A DNA stretch of 15,791 bases from Phycisphaerales bacterium (GTDB taxonomy: Bacteria; Planctomycetota; Phycisphaerae; SM23-33), in assembly GCA_003171235.1 (NCBI GenBank), contig PMYM01000109.1:1-15791 (forward strand), in the 5' to 3' direction. The position numbers and the translations under genes were made by a program. Positions 1-6,878 of the stretch are shown in pieces. How positions within the stretch are numbered: the stretch's first letter is position 1; the number at the start of each line of letters is the position of its first letter. Under the pieces are notes generated by a model, which saw nothing but the letters and a program-made list of their open reading frames with translations, ran no database searches and was not told the DNA's origin.

Positions 1-103
1 ACAAGTGAATAGGGGTGTGCCGCAGGGCGCCGAAGTGCCCGACGGGCGGGGTGCGACCGGCCGGGGTCGGGCTTGACGGCCCTGGGGTTTACTTGGTGAC
101 ATT

Positions 104-128
104 GGCCCGGGAGGTCGCCGGGTTTTTT
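104..128 (+). terminator. Weak intrinsic terminator-like hairpin
   Basis: CCCGG at 106-110 pairs with CCGGG at 118-122 around a 7-nt loop. Two possible G-T pairs extend the base, and six T follow at 123-128. It could end a plus-strand gene lying left of the window, because open plus frames stop at 10-12 and 74-76. The short stem keeps this tentative. Confidence 0.3.
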
Positions 129-215
129 ACCGACGAGCCGGTTCTTTCCGGGGGCCTGGAAATTCTCTCCGGAACTTTGCTATTCCTTTCCAGAGCTCTC
201 CAAAACGTTTCAAAA

Positions 216-245
216 TTTTCCGTACTTTTCCGTAGTTTTCCGTTC
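216..245. repeat. Three tandem 10-bp units (TTTTCCGTNN)
   Basis: Units at 216-225 (TTTTCCGTAC), 226-235 (TTTTCCGTAG) and 236-245 (TTTTCCGTTC) are nearly identical. The 10-bp period is about one helical turn, so each copy would present the same face of DNA. No gene uses it as coding sequence in any way I can support. It may be a decayed dispersed repeat. Confidence 0.6.
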
Positions 246-385
246 TTACCCATGACCCGGAATAGCGTAACGACATGCGGGGCAAGGTGATAACGCAAGG
301 AGCGGCCAGGGAAATACACAGAGATCACCCTATACCTCGCTTTTGTGCGCGAAGGCGGGTCGGGAAGGCGCGAAGAATGAAGACA

Positions 386-405
386 CCCCCGACTCACGTC
401 GGGGG
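386..405 (-). terminator. Probable terminator hairpin of the six-gene operon
   Basis: CCCCCGAC at 386-393 and GTCGGGGG at 398-405 form a perfect 8-bp stem with a 4-nt loop. Read on the minus strand it lies about 100 nt beyond the dehydrogenase stop, and the bases after it (385 downward) are moderately T-rich (TGTCTTCATTCTT). The T-run is interrupted, so termination may be imperfect. It could also be a copy of a dispersed palindromic repeat. Confidence 0.5.
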
Positions 406-444
406 CTACGGCAAAGAAACAGGGAACAAACCCAACCAAGAATC

Positions 445-472
445 CACAACCCACAACCCGCAACCCACTACC
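445..472. repeat. Four tandem 7-bp units, G-quadruplex-prone on minus strand
   Basis: The plus strand reads CACAACC twice, then CGCAACC and CACTACC, an exact 7-bp period over 28 bases. The minus strand, which is the sense of the upstream operon, therefore carries regularly spaced GG/GGG runs separated by four bases. The array starts about 30 nt after the dehydrogenase stop codon and precedes the 386-405 hairpin, so it would lie in the 3' untranslated region. Confidence 0.65.
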
Positions 473-503
473 AGAAACTCCGGCGCCCTGGCCCAGAAGG
501 GGG

Positions 504-1748
504 TTACTGTCCGCTATGCTTGAGCAGCCGGTTGAAATATCGCATGGCCAGGGGCGCCATGATCCCCGAGGGCACCAGCCCGTGGCGGTAGAGTTCCAGC
601 CCCAAGCCAAGCAGCCAATTCTTCAGGCCCCGTTGCCGGGCGTTGCGATTGACCTGCTCACGGCGGGCTTGGGCTATCCGCGCGGCCAGGGCGGTGGGCG
701 AGATTCCCTCTCGCGCCGCCTCCTGGAGCAGCCGGGAAATCGCCGGCCCCAGCCTGGCCAGGATAAACGGCTCAATCGCCGCCGGGGCGATGGATGCGAA
801 TTCCATCGTGCCGCCCAGCACGCCGCCGCAATTGGTCACAAAGTCCGGCAGAACCAGAACGCCCCGCCCCTGGAGTATCTCCTGGGCCTGGTCGGTGGCG
901 AAGTGATTGGCGCCGGCGCAGATGATCCTGGCCTGGATGCTATGAGCGTTTTCCGACGTGATGCAGTTGTGCCGGGCGCAGGGGCAAAGCAGGTCGGCCG
1001 GCAGTTCCAGCAATTGGGCGGGCGCCAGGAACTGGGCGCGCGGGTATGCCTTGACCAGGTCGCTGCCGTGCCGCCGGGCCAGTTCCAACAGGAGAGCCGC
1101 GTCCAGCCCGGCGTCATTGTAGATGGCGCCGCGCGAGGTGGAAACGGCCACCACCTTGGCCCCGCGCCGATCGAGCATGCCGCACAGGGCGCTGCCGACC
1201 TTGCCGAATCCCTCGATGGCCACGCGGCAATCAGCCAGGTGCAGGCCCAGGTGGTCGGCGGCGGCGTCGGCCCCGGCCAGGACCGACACGGCCGTATAGT
1301 GCCCGGATTGATTGCTCCGCAATTGGCGGCGGGCGACGGAGAGGCCCAGTTGCTCGAGCATGTAGCGGATGTCGTCGGCCGTGGTGCCCATGTCGGCGCA
1401 GGGGACGAAGAGTTTCTCGCTCAGCAATGGCCGGATGATCCGCCCGAATTCCACCAGTCGCCGCCGGCGATCCTCCAGCGGCCCGTCGGCGTCTCCGATC
1501 AGGCCGGCCTTGGCCCCGCCTTGCGGCAGGCCCAGGAAGCCATACTTCAACGTCATGGACCTGGCCAGGATGCGGACTTCTTCCTCGCTCAGGCCGGTGG
1601 CGATTCGCACGCCGCCGCACGACCTGCCGGCGACGGTGGAATCCACGGCCACGTAGCCCAGCGCCTGACCATTCCGCAGGGCGGTGTAGACGGTGCAGCC
1701 GCCTTCGTCGCGGCGCGCCAGTTCCGTGTTGGGTGGGGAAACGCTCAT
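504..1748 (-). CDS. Divergent Glu/Leu/Phe/Val-type dehydrogenase
   Basis: A 414-residue member of the ELFV amino-acid dehydrogenase family, which oxidatively deaminates an amino acid to a 2-oxo acid with NAD(P), or the reverse. Visible landmarks are a GGVR block (45-48), MTLK with the probable substrate lysine K68, QGGAKAG with the probable catalytic lysine K80, and ADMGT with the probable catalytic aspartate D119. A Rossmann GFGKVG lies at 180-185, and near the end come AGANHF and PDFVTNCGGV in place of the usual GANxP and NAGGV. The family hallmark GGGKGG is altered to GGAKAG, so the substrate cannot be predicted. The ATG overlaps the methyltransferase stop (ATGA, 1745-1748) and has no clear ribosome site, which implies translational coupling. 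The reading frame stays open far upstream, but that part is the methyltransferase in another frame. It is the last gene of the operon. The family call is firm; the role is open. Confidence 0.9.
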   Translation of the reverse strand: MSVSPPNTELARRDEGGCTVYTALRNGQALGYVAVDSTVAGRSCGGVRIATGLSEEEVRILARSMTLKYGFLGLPQGGAKAGLIGDADGPLEDRRRRLVEFGRIIRPLLSEKLFVPCADMGTTADDIRYMLEQLGLSVARRQLRSNQSGHYTAVSVLAGADAAADHLGLHLADCRVAIEGFGKVGSALCGMLDRRGAKVVAVSTSRGAIYNDAGLDAALLLELARRHGSDLVKAYPRAQFLAPAQLLELPADLLCPCARHNCITSENAHSIQARIICAGANHFATDQAQEILQGRGVLVLPDFVTNCGGVLGGTMEFASIAPAAIEPFILARLGPAISRLLQEAAREGISPTALAARIAQARREQVNRNARQRGLKNWLLGLGLELYRHGLVPSGIMAPLAMRYFNRLLKHSGQ

Positions 1749-2557
1749 GTCGGGTTTGCGGGTTTGACGGCCAACATGGCCACAAAGTACCCGGTGACGT
1801 ACCGCGTGCCAAGCCGCTGCAACAGCTCGAAGGCCGCCATGCAATCCAGGAACCCGCGGGCAGGGCGATCCCCGGCCAGCCGTTCCAGGCAGCCGGAGAC
1901 CGCCACGGCTATCACGCGCGGGCAGTGCAGGATGGCGGTGCGCCGCTGGACCTCCAGGCCCGAGCTTTGCAGCGCCCGTTCCAGCCGGCGCCGGCCAAGG
2001 GTCGCGCCCACCTGGTATGGCACTGCCAAGCGCCGCACCAGCCGTCCCAGTTGCGGCGAGTTGCGCAGCCAGACGGCCGGGTTGGCCGGGTTGTCCATCG
2101 TCACCACCAGTTGCCCGCCCGGTCGCAGCACCCGGGCCAGCTCCGCCAAGGCCAGTGAAATGTCGTGCTCTCCGGCAAAGTGGTCCAGCGTGGAATTGGA
2201 GACAACCAGGTCGAAACACCCCGCCGGAAAGGGCAGTTGCCGCACGTCGGCCGCCACGGCCTGCAAGAGCGGGTGCTTCGCGCCCGCCGCCGCCGCAACC
2301 GCCGGAGAAATATCTATGCCGGTGACGCTGTCTGACCGCAAAAGCAGCAGGGGGGCTAAGCCCTCGCTGACGGCCTCGTCGAACAGGTCGGTCTTGAGGA
2401 TGCTGCCCCAGGGACCAGCCGGCAGGCATCGCTCTAGCAGGCGGGCGTGCAGGCGATCACAGTATCGCCGCCAGGCCAATTGCCTGGGCCGCCGCTGCCA
2501 GTCGCGCAGGACCGCATCCCAGTACTGCGCCGGCTGCGCTTGCGGGTCAGCTCGCAT
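1745..2557 (-). CDS. Class I SAM-dependent methyltransferase, atypical motif I
   Basis: A 270-residue cytoplasmic protein with the later motifs of Methyltransf_11-type enzymes. These are an acidic residue at the end of strand 2 (D82 in GIDIS), AADVRQLPF then FDLVVSNSTLDHF (102-127), and a VLRPGGQLVV block (143-152). Where the glycine-rich SAM loop normally sits, the sequence reads ILKTDLFDEA (53-62). Either this is a distinct subfamily or SAM binding is altered. The ATG is preceded by GGAGGG eight bases upstream, inside the end of the CapK-like gene, with an 11-nt overlap. Its stop overlaps the dehydrogenase start. The target is unknown; a sugar, lipid or small acyl group made by the same operon is plausible by context only. 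Confidence 0.85.
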   Translation of the reverse strand: MRADPQAQPAQYWDAVLRDWQRRPRQLAWRRYCDRLHARLLERCLPAGPWGSILKTDLFDEAVSEGLAPLLLLRSDSVTGIDISPAVAAAAGAKHPLLQAVAADVRQLPFPAGCFDLVVSNSTLDHFAGEHDISLALAELARVLRPGGQLVVTMDNPANPAVWLRNSPQLGRLVRRLAVPYQVGATLGRRRLERALQSSGLEVQRRTAILHCPRVIAVAVSGCLERLAGDRPARGFLDCMAAFELLQRLGTRYVTGYFVAMLAVKPANPT

Positions 2558-3935
2558 GGCTGGCGCCCTCCGGCGCGCCCGCCTGGCGGCACAGGCAGAT
2601 CACCGGCCGGAACTTGCCGCCGCGGGTGCGGTCGATGGAATCGACAAAACGCACTTCCACCTGGACATCCTGGCCAAATCGCTTGCGGAACTCGTCTTCC
2701 ACGCGGTTTTTCATCACCTCCTGGTTGGCGCCGGGGGCGGTGATGACCTTCACTTCAAAACGATTGGGTGTGTGCTGCACGATCTGGTATTGAAAAACAT
2801 CCCGCTCGGTGGTGAATACCGTCCGCGCCAGTTGGGGATGCAGGCACCGGCCGTCGGGCAGCAGTATCTTATCGTCGCTTCTTCCGGGCGGGTAGCTCAG
2901 CAGGGGCAGCGTTCTGCCGCAGGGGCAGGCGACATCCAGCATGGCGGCCAGGTCGCCCAGGCGATAATTGAGCAGCACCATGGCCCTGTTGACCAGGTTG
3001 GACAAGACCACCTCGCCGGTCTGGCCGGCGGGCAGGTCGCTTCCGGCGGAGTCGACCACCCGCAGGGGGTAAAGGTCGATGTTCAGGTGCAGCCCCAGGT
3101 GATGGGGGCAGTCAAAGCCGATCTTGAAGGCCTCGTTGGCCTGGTAGGTGGACAAAACGGGAATGCCGAACTGCTCGCGTATAAGCCGGTAAGCGGCCTC
3201 GCCCAGCCCGTCGGAACTGTAGGTGACGACCTTGGGGCGGTGGAATGGCTCCCCCGTCCGCGCCAGGTGGCCAAAGAGAGTTTCCAGGTAGGAACCGTAA
3301 GTGTGGATGACGTCCGGGCGGAACTGGTTGATCAGCGGGATGTTCTTCTCCGGCGGGTCCATCAGCGAGAGGTATTGGCGGCTAATGGCGATGCCCTTAG
3401 GCAGCAGTCCTCGTGTGGCGGCAAAACCCTGGAGCGTATGGGCGGTGCTGTTCTGCGAGATGATGACCGTCTCGCGGTAGCCAAACCGCCGCCCCACCAG
3501 GGCCGCGACCATGCACCGCTCGCGCTCGCCGTGGGCGGCGTTCAGGAAGATGCCCGAGGCCTGGTGGTACACCGGGCGCGGATCGCCGGTGCTGCCGCCG
3601 GTCAGCAGCAGGGTGTATTCTCTGGGGGGGTGGGCGGTGGAAACGAATTGCAGCGTCTGGGTCTGAAGCTGGCAGGGCTCTATTATCGGCAGCCGGGCCA
3701 GGTCCTCCACCGTGCGGAAGTCATGGGGCTTCAGCTTCATGCGGTCAAGCGTCCGGCGGTAATAGGGCACGAAGCGGTAGGCGTGGTCGATCATGCTTCG
3801 CAGCCGCCGCGCCTGGAGTCGCCGGATTTGCTCGGGCGGCAAGAAGGGCAGGCGCGACTGGCCGCGCATGTGCCAGGCCAGAAACGCGCTCCATCGCACC
3901 CGTCGCCAGAAGTCGGTCATGCCGTTCATTGCCAC
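2547..3935 (-). CDS. CapK/PaaK-like adenylate-forming enzyme
   Basis: About 462 residues, matching the phenylacetate-CoA ligase/CapK branch of the adenylate-forming superfamily, which activates a carboxylate with ATP and often passes it to CoA. Landmarks are the phosphate loop TGGSTGDPRPV (112-122), YGSYLETL (213-220), TYQANEAF with a conserved-type glutamate (263-270), NYRLGD (323-328), CPCGR (337-341), GRSDD (351-355) and the C-terminal GGKFRPV (439-445). The last element carries the lysine typical of CapK proteins. CapK homologues are common in surface-polysaccharide clusters, where most lack an assigned substrate. The first codon here is GTG; ATG at codon 3 (3929) or codon 6 (3920) are alternatives, since no strong ribosome site settles it. 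A 19-nt gap separates it from the membrane glycosyltransferase, and it overlaps the methyltransferase by 11 nt. It may activate an acyl or amino-acid decoration. Confidence 0.87.
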   Translation of the reverse strand: MAMNGMTDFWRRVRWSAFLAWHMRGQSRLPFLPPEQIRRLQARRLRSMIDHAYRFVPYYRRTLDRMKLKPHDFRTVEDLARLPIIEPCQLQTQTLQFVSTAHPPREYTLLLTGGSTGDPRPVYHQASGIFLNAAHGERERCMVAALVGRRFGYRETVIISQNSTAHTLQGFAATRGLLPKGIAISRQYLSLMDPPEKNIPLINQFRPDVIHTYGSYLETLFGHLARTGEPFHRPKVVTYSSDGLGEAAYRLIREQFGIPVLSTYQANEAFKIGFDCPHHLGLHLNIDLYPLRVVDSAGSDLPAGQTGEVVLSNLVNRAMVLLNYRLGDLAAMLDVACPCGRTLPLLSYPPGRSDDKILLPDGRCLHPQLARTVFTTERDVFQYQIVQHTPNRFEVKVITAPGANQEVMKNRVEDEFRKRFGQDVQVEVRFVDSIDRTRGGKFRPVICLCRQAGAPEGASHAS

Positions 3936-3954
3936 CGTGTTTGCCCGCGAATGA

Positions 3955-5481
3955 TCATATCCGCCGCCAGAGGAGGTAAATGTGCCCTTGGTAAATGGGT
4001 TTGAATTCCTTCAGGTCGGGCAGGTCAGCCGTTTCCGCCGGGGCGGGAGCGACATGAACGTCCGTCCTGACCAGGATGAAGTCAACAGTTCCGGCGGCCG
4101 CTCCGGGCAAAGGCACGACTTGCCGACGGCTGAGGAAATGCAGCACGTCCACGTCGCCGGTCGGCGCAGCCGCCAGCGCGCCGGGCGGACATTCGCGCCC
4201 CAGCAGTTTGGCCGCCTCGGCCAGTTCGGCCCAGTTGCCTTCGCGGATGACGCTGTAGTAGTCGCTGCCGTGGCTGCGATAGCTGTAGTAAAACGCCTGC
4301 CGGGCGGTGCGGGGGAGGTTGACCAGCATAATAATCCCGGCAAAGGCCGCCAGGGCCGCCGGAGCGGTTTTCGCTCCGGCCAGCGCCCGCCACCACCGCC
4401 CAAGCAAAACGACGCACCAGCACAGCCCCTCGCCCGCCAGCAGCACCAGCAGCGGCAGGACGGGGGCCAGGTATCGCCCCCGCATGCCTTCACGCGACAG
4501 GCACACGGCCAGCAGCAGCAGGTAGCCGGCCAGCGTGATCGGAACCATCCGCCGCCGGGCATTCCAAAAGCGAACCCCGCCCGCCGCCGCCAGGGCCAGC
4601 AGCACCAGCCCCACGGCCGGGATGCTCTGGCTTGTGATCGTCTCGGCCAGGCCCGCCGGCAGGTCCGTCAAGCCATGCTGCAGCCGGTGGAGATAGGCCG
4701 CGGCGCCGCTGGCGGGGATGGACAATTTGACATAATTGGGCGTGTGTGTCGAAAGCCGCGTGGCCAGAAAGAGCAACGCCCCGACCGTCGCCGCGGCGGG
4801 CAAGGCTATGGCGGCACTCGCGGCCAAGCGGCGGGGCCAGCGTTTGCCCAGGCTGCTGTCCAGCAGCACTCCCAGGCCCAGCGGCCCCAGCAGGACGACG
4901 GCCGGCGCCCGCAAGGCGGCAGCGGCGGCCGACAGCGCGCCGGCCAAGACAATCCAGCGCCACCGCCCCTCCCTGGCGCGAAGGACGCAGTGGAGCAACA
5001 GCCAGAACACCGCGGCAAAGGGCATGTCCGACAGCACGCGGTGGGCATTGAAGTAAAATGAATAAGCCAATCCAGTGGCGCAAGTCACGGCCAGGGCCGG
5101 CCGGCGGTCCAGGCCCAGCCGCCGCAGCGAGAGATATGTCAACAGGAGGGCGGTCAATCCGCACGCGGCCATGAACAGGTTAGGCAGCCACATGCCCTCG
5201 CCCGCCAGCCGGTACAACCCGGCCAGGAGGATGGGCAGCCCCGGGGCAAAGGCGGTGCTGACCTGGCCGTTGAAGCGATAGCCTTCGCCACCGGCCAGAG
5301 ACCGGGCCAACCCCAGGTAGACGGCGCTGTCGTTGCCGGGCCACCATTGGCCGGTAACGCCCGCCAGGTACAGCAGGGCCAATCCCGCGGCCGCCAGTGC
5401 CAGGTGTCGCCGGCCCAGGGGCTTGGCGCTGGCCAGGATCAGCAGCGGCGGCCCGGCGGGGGGCTGGTCCTGGAGGCTCAC
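3955..5481 (-). CDS. GT-C membrane glycosyltransferase (family 39/ArnT-like)
   Basis: A 508-residue, strongly hydrophobic protein with about ten or more predicted membrane spans (first at roughly 27-45, others scattered through about 420) and a soluble C-terminal tail. After the first span, the loop GNDSAVYLGLARSLAGGEGY (49-68) places an acidic residue, D51, where polyprenyl-phosphate-sugar-dependent GT-C enzymes carry their catalytic acid. A later HRVLSDMPF (147-155) resembles the second conserved loop. By family it should move a sugar from a lipid-phosphate donor to an acceptor on the outer face of the membrane. The start is GTG, overlapping the flavoprotein stop (GTGA, 5478-5481); the next in-frame methionine is near residue 97, which would delete the first span and catalytic loop. 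Acceptor and donor cannot be read from sequence. Confidence 0.85.
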   Translation of the reverse strand: MSLQDQPPAGPPLLILASAKPLGRRHLALAAAGLALLYLAGVTGQWWPGNDSAVYLGLARSLAGGEGYRFNGQVSTAFAPGLPILLAGLYRLAGEGMWLPNLFMAACGLTALLLTYLSLRRLGLDRRPALAVTCATGLAYSFYFNAHRVLSDMPFAAVFWLLLHCVLRAREGRWRWIVLAGALSAAAAALRAPAVVLLGPLGLGVLLDSSLGKRWPRRLAASAAIALPAAATVGALLFLATRLSTHTPNYVKLSIPASGAAAYLHRLQHGLTDLPAGLAETITSQSIPAVGLVLLALAAAGGVRFWNARRRMVPITLAGYLLLLAVCLSREGMRGRYLAPVLPLLVLLAGEGLCWCVVLLGRWWRALAGAKTAPAALAAFAGIIMLVNLPRTARQAFYYSYRSHGSDYYSVIREGNWAELAEAAKLLGRECPPGALAAAPTGDVDVLHFLSRRQVVPLPGAAAGTVDFILVRTDVHVAPAPAETADLPDLKEFKPIYQGHIYLLWRRI

Positions 5482-6878
5482 CGCGGCACCGACGCCTGGC
5501 CCCGCTCCACGTTAACCGCCCAGAGATCGTTCTGCTGGCCCAGCAGGTTCCTGGCCGCCAGGATTCCCGTCAGCATCGAGTGGTCCTGGTTGTTGTAGCG
5601 ATGCATGCCGCTGCGGCCGATCACCTGCAGGTTGTCCAGCGTCCCCAGGAAGCCACGAACCAGGTCGAGGTTGCGGCGGTAGTCCTGGTCATAGACGGGA
5701 TAGGCATGTGCTTCCCGGATGACAAAGCCTCTCTCCAATTCCTCCGGCGCTGCCAGGCCCAACCGCGCCAGCTCCCCTCCGGCCAGGCTCACCAGCGCCT
5801 GGTCATCCATCCGCCAAAGCTCATCGCCCCGGTTACAGAAGTACTCCATGCCCAGGCAGGTCCGCGAAGGGTCCGGCACCATCTCCCTGGACCAGTTCTT
5901 GTAGTTCTGGATCCTGCCCACGCGCACCGCCGGCGAATGAATGTACAGCCAGTTGTCGTCAAACAGATGGGGGCGATTGACGATCAGTGCCACCAGCAGG
6001 AAGGAGCGGCTCTTGAGACCTTCAGCCGCCCGCAGCACGGGCGCCGGCGGCTGGGGGCGCAGGCAGGCCACCAGCTCCGACAGCGGCATGCTGGAGATGA
6101 CCTGCCGGACCGGCACGACGGCGAGTTGGGGTCCGCGCCGCACCCGCAGGTCGCGCACCGACCGGCCGTCGTGGTCCAGTTGCAGGACCTCCTCGCACAT
6201 GCTAAACTGGCCCCGGTGCAGGAGAATCTGCCGCTGGTATTTTTCCCAGAGCATTCCCGGCCCCAGCCTGGGGTATTGAAACTGCTCCGCCAGGGTCCGC
6301 AGGCCGTTGCGCCGGAGAAACACGTTGCCCAGGACGGAGGCCAGCGACAGTTTGCCGATCCGCTGGGCCGCCCAGTCCGCCCGCAGCACGTTGCAGGGTA
6401 TGCCCCAGACCTTCTCGGTATAAGCCTGGAAGAAGGTGCGAAACAGCCTCCGGCCGAAGCGGTTGGTCACCCAGGTTTCAAACGATTCTTCCGGGCGATG
6501 GGGCAGGAGCCTGGCCTTGAGGTAGCTCAGCAGGATCAGCCCGCTCTCGCCCAGGCCCAGGTTGCCCAGGGTGTCCCGCAGTTGCAGCGGGTACTTGAAG
6601 AACAGGTTGTTGTAGTAGATGCGGCTGAGCCGCCGGACGGTCAGGAAATCCTCCCCGAGCATGTCTTGCCAGTCCCGTTGAATAGGCTGGATGTGGGTGT
6701 AAAAGCGATGCCCGCCGACGTCCACGCGGTAGCCGTCATGAAGCTCGGTGCGTGCCAGCCCGCCAATGGCGGAAGTGCGCTCCAGGACCAGGGGGCTGAA
6801 ACCCTGGCCGGCGAGTTCATGGGCGGCGGCCAATCCGGCCGGGCCTGCGCCGATTACGGCCACCGGATCGGTCTGCAT
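5478..6878 (-). CDS. FAD-dependent oxidoreductase, UGM/protoporphyrinogen-oxidase-like
   Basis: A 466-residue flavoprotein. The N-terminal dinucleotide-binding fold VAVIGAGPAG (6-15) is followed by the ribose-binding acidic residue E33 in VLERTSAIGG, then VGGHRFYTH (54-62), RLSRIYYNN (83-91), TEKVWGIPC (154-162) and RLGPGMLWE (204-212). The C-terminal segment GRSGMHRYNNQDHSM is typical of this family's flavin-binding end. The group is widespread in glycan clusters and annotated variously as UDP-galactopyranose-mutase-like or protoporphyrinogen-oxidase-like; the true reaction is usually not established. The ATG at 6878 has AAGGAG eight bases upstream and overlaps the glycosyltransferase stop as TGATG. 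Longer in-frame sequence upstream is a shadow of that gene. It probably acts in the cytoplasm on a sugar nucleotide or lipid-linked intermediate. Confidence 0.9.
   Translation of the reverse strand: MQTDPVAVIGAGPAGLAAAHELAGQGFSPLVLERTSAIGGLARTELHDGYRVDVGGHRFYTHIQPIQRDWQDMLGEDFLTVRRLSRIYYNNLFFKYPLQLRDTLGNLGLGESGLILLSYLKARLLPHRPEESFETWVTNRFGRRLFRTFFQAYTEKVWGIPCNVLRADWAAQRIGKLSLASVLGNVFLRRNGLRTLAEQFQYPRLGPGMLWEKYQRQILLHRGQFSMCEEVLQLDHDGRSVRDLRVRRGPQLAVVPVRQVISSMPLSELVACLRPQPPAPVLRAAEGLKSRSFLLVALIVNRPHLFDDNWLYIHSPAVRVGRIQNYKNWSREMVPDPSRTCLGMEYFCNRGDELWRMDDQALVSLAGGELARLGLAAPEELERGFVIREAHAYPVYDQDYRRNLDLVRGFLGTLDNLQVIGRSGMHRYNNQDHSMLTGILAARNLLGQQNDLWAVNVERGQASVPR

Larger units (their letters stand above)
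1..503. other. Gene-free left flank with short repeats
   Basis: I see no convincing gene here. The open frames lack recognisable domains and a good ribosome binding site. The plus-strand frames entering from the left edge stop within the first 76 bases, so at most the last few codons of an outside gene are present. The stretch contains a weak terminator-like hairpin, a 10-bp triplet repeat, a 7-bp tandem array and a perfect GC hairpin, each listed separately. A/C-rich, low-complexity composition between about 410 and 475 differs from the flanking genes. Confidence 0.6.

Noticed and set aside
89..610. Minus-strand frame of 173 codons at the left end
   Set aside because: It overlaps the end of the dehydrogenase gene and the repeat-rich flank, with no recognisable domain. 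The later ATG at 251 lies in the TTTTCCGT repeats and gives a lysine/arginine-rich peptide that looks non-coding.
516..4004. A 1162-codon plus-strand open frame running antisense through four genes
   Set aside because: It mirrors the minus-strand genes' frames in GC-rich DNA where stop codons are rare. The translation is rich in G, Q, H and A without domains, and it crosses gene boundaries; all family motifs are on the minus strand.
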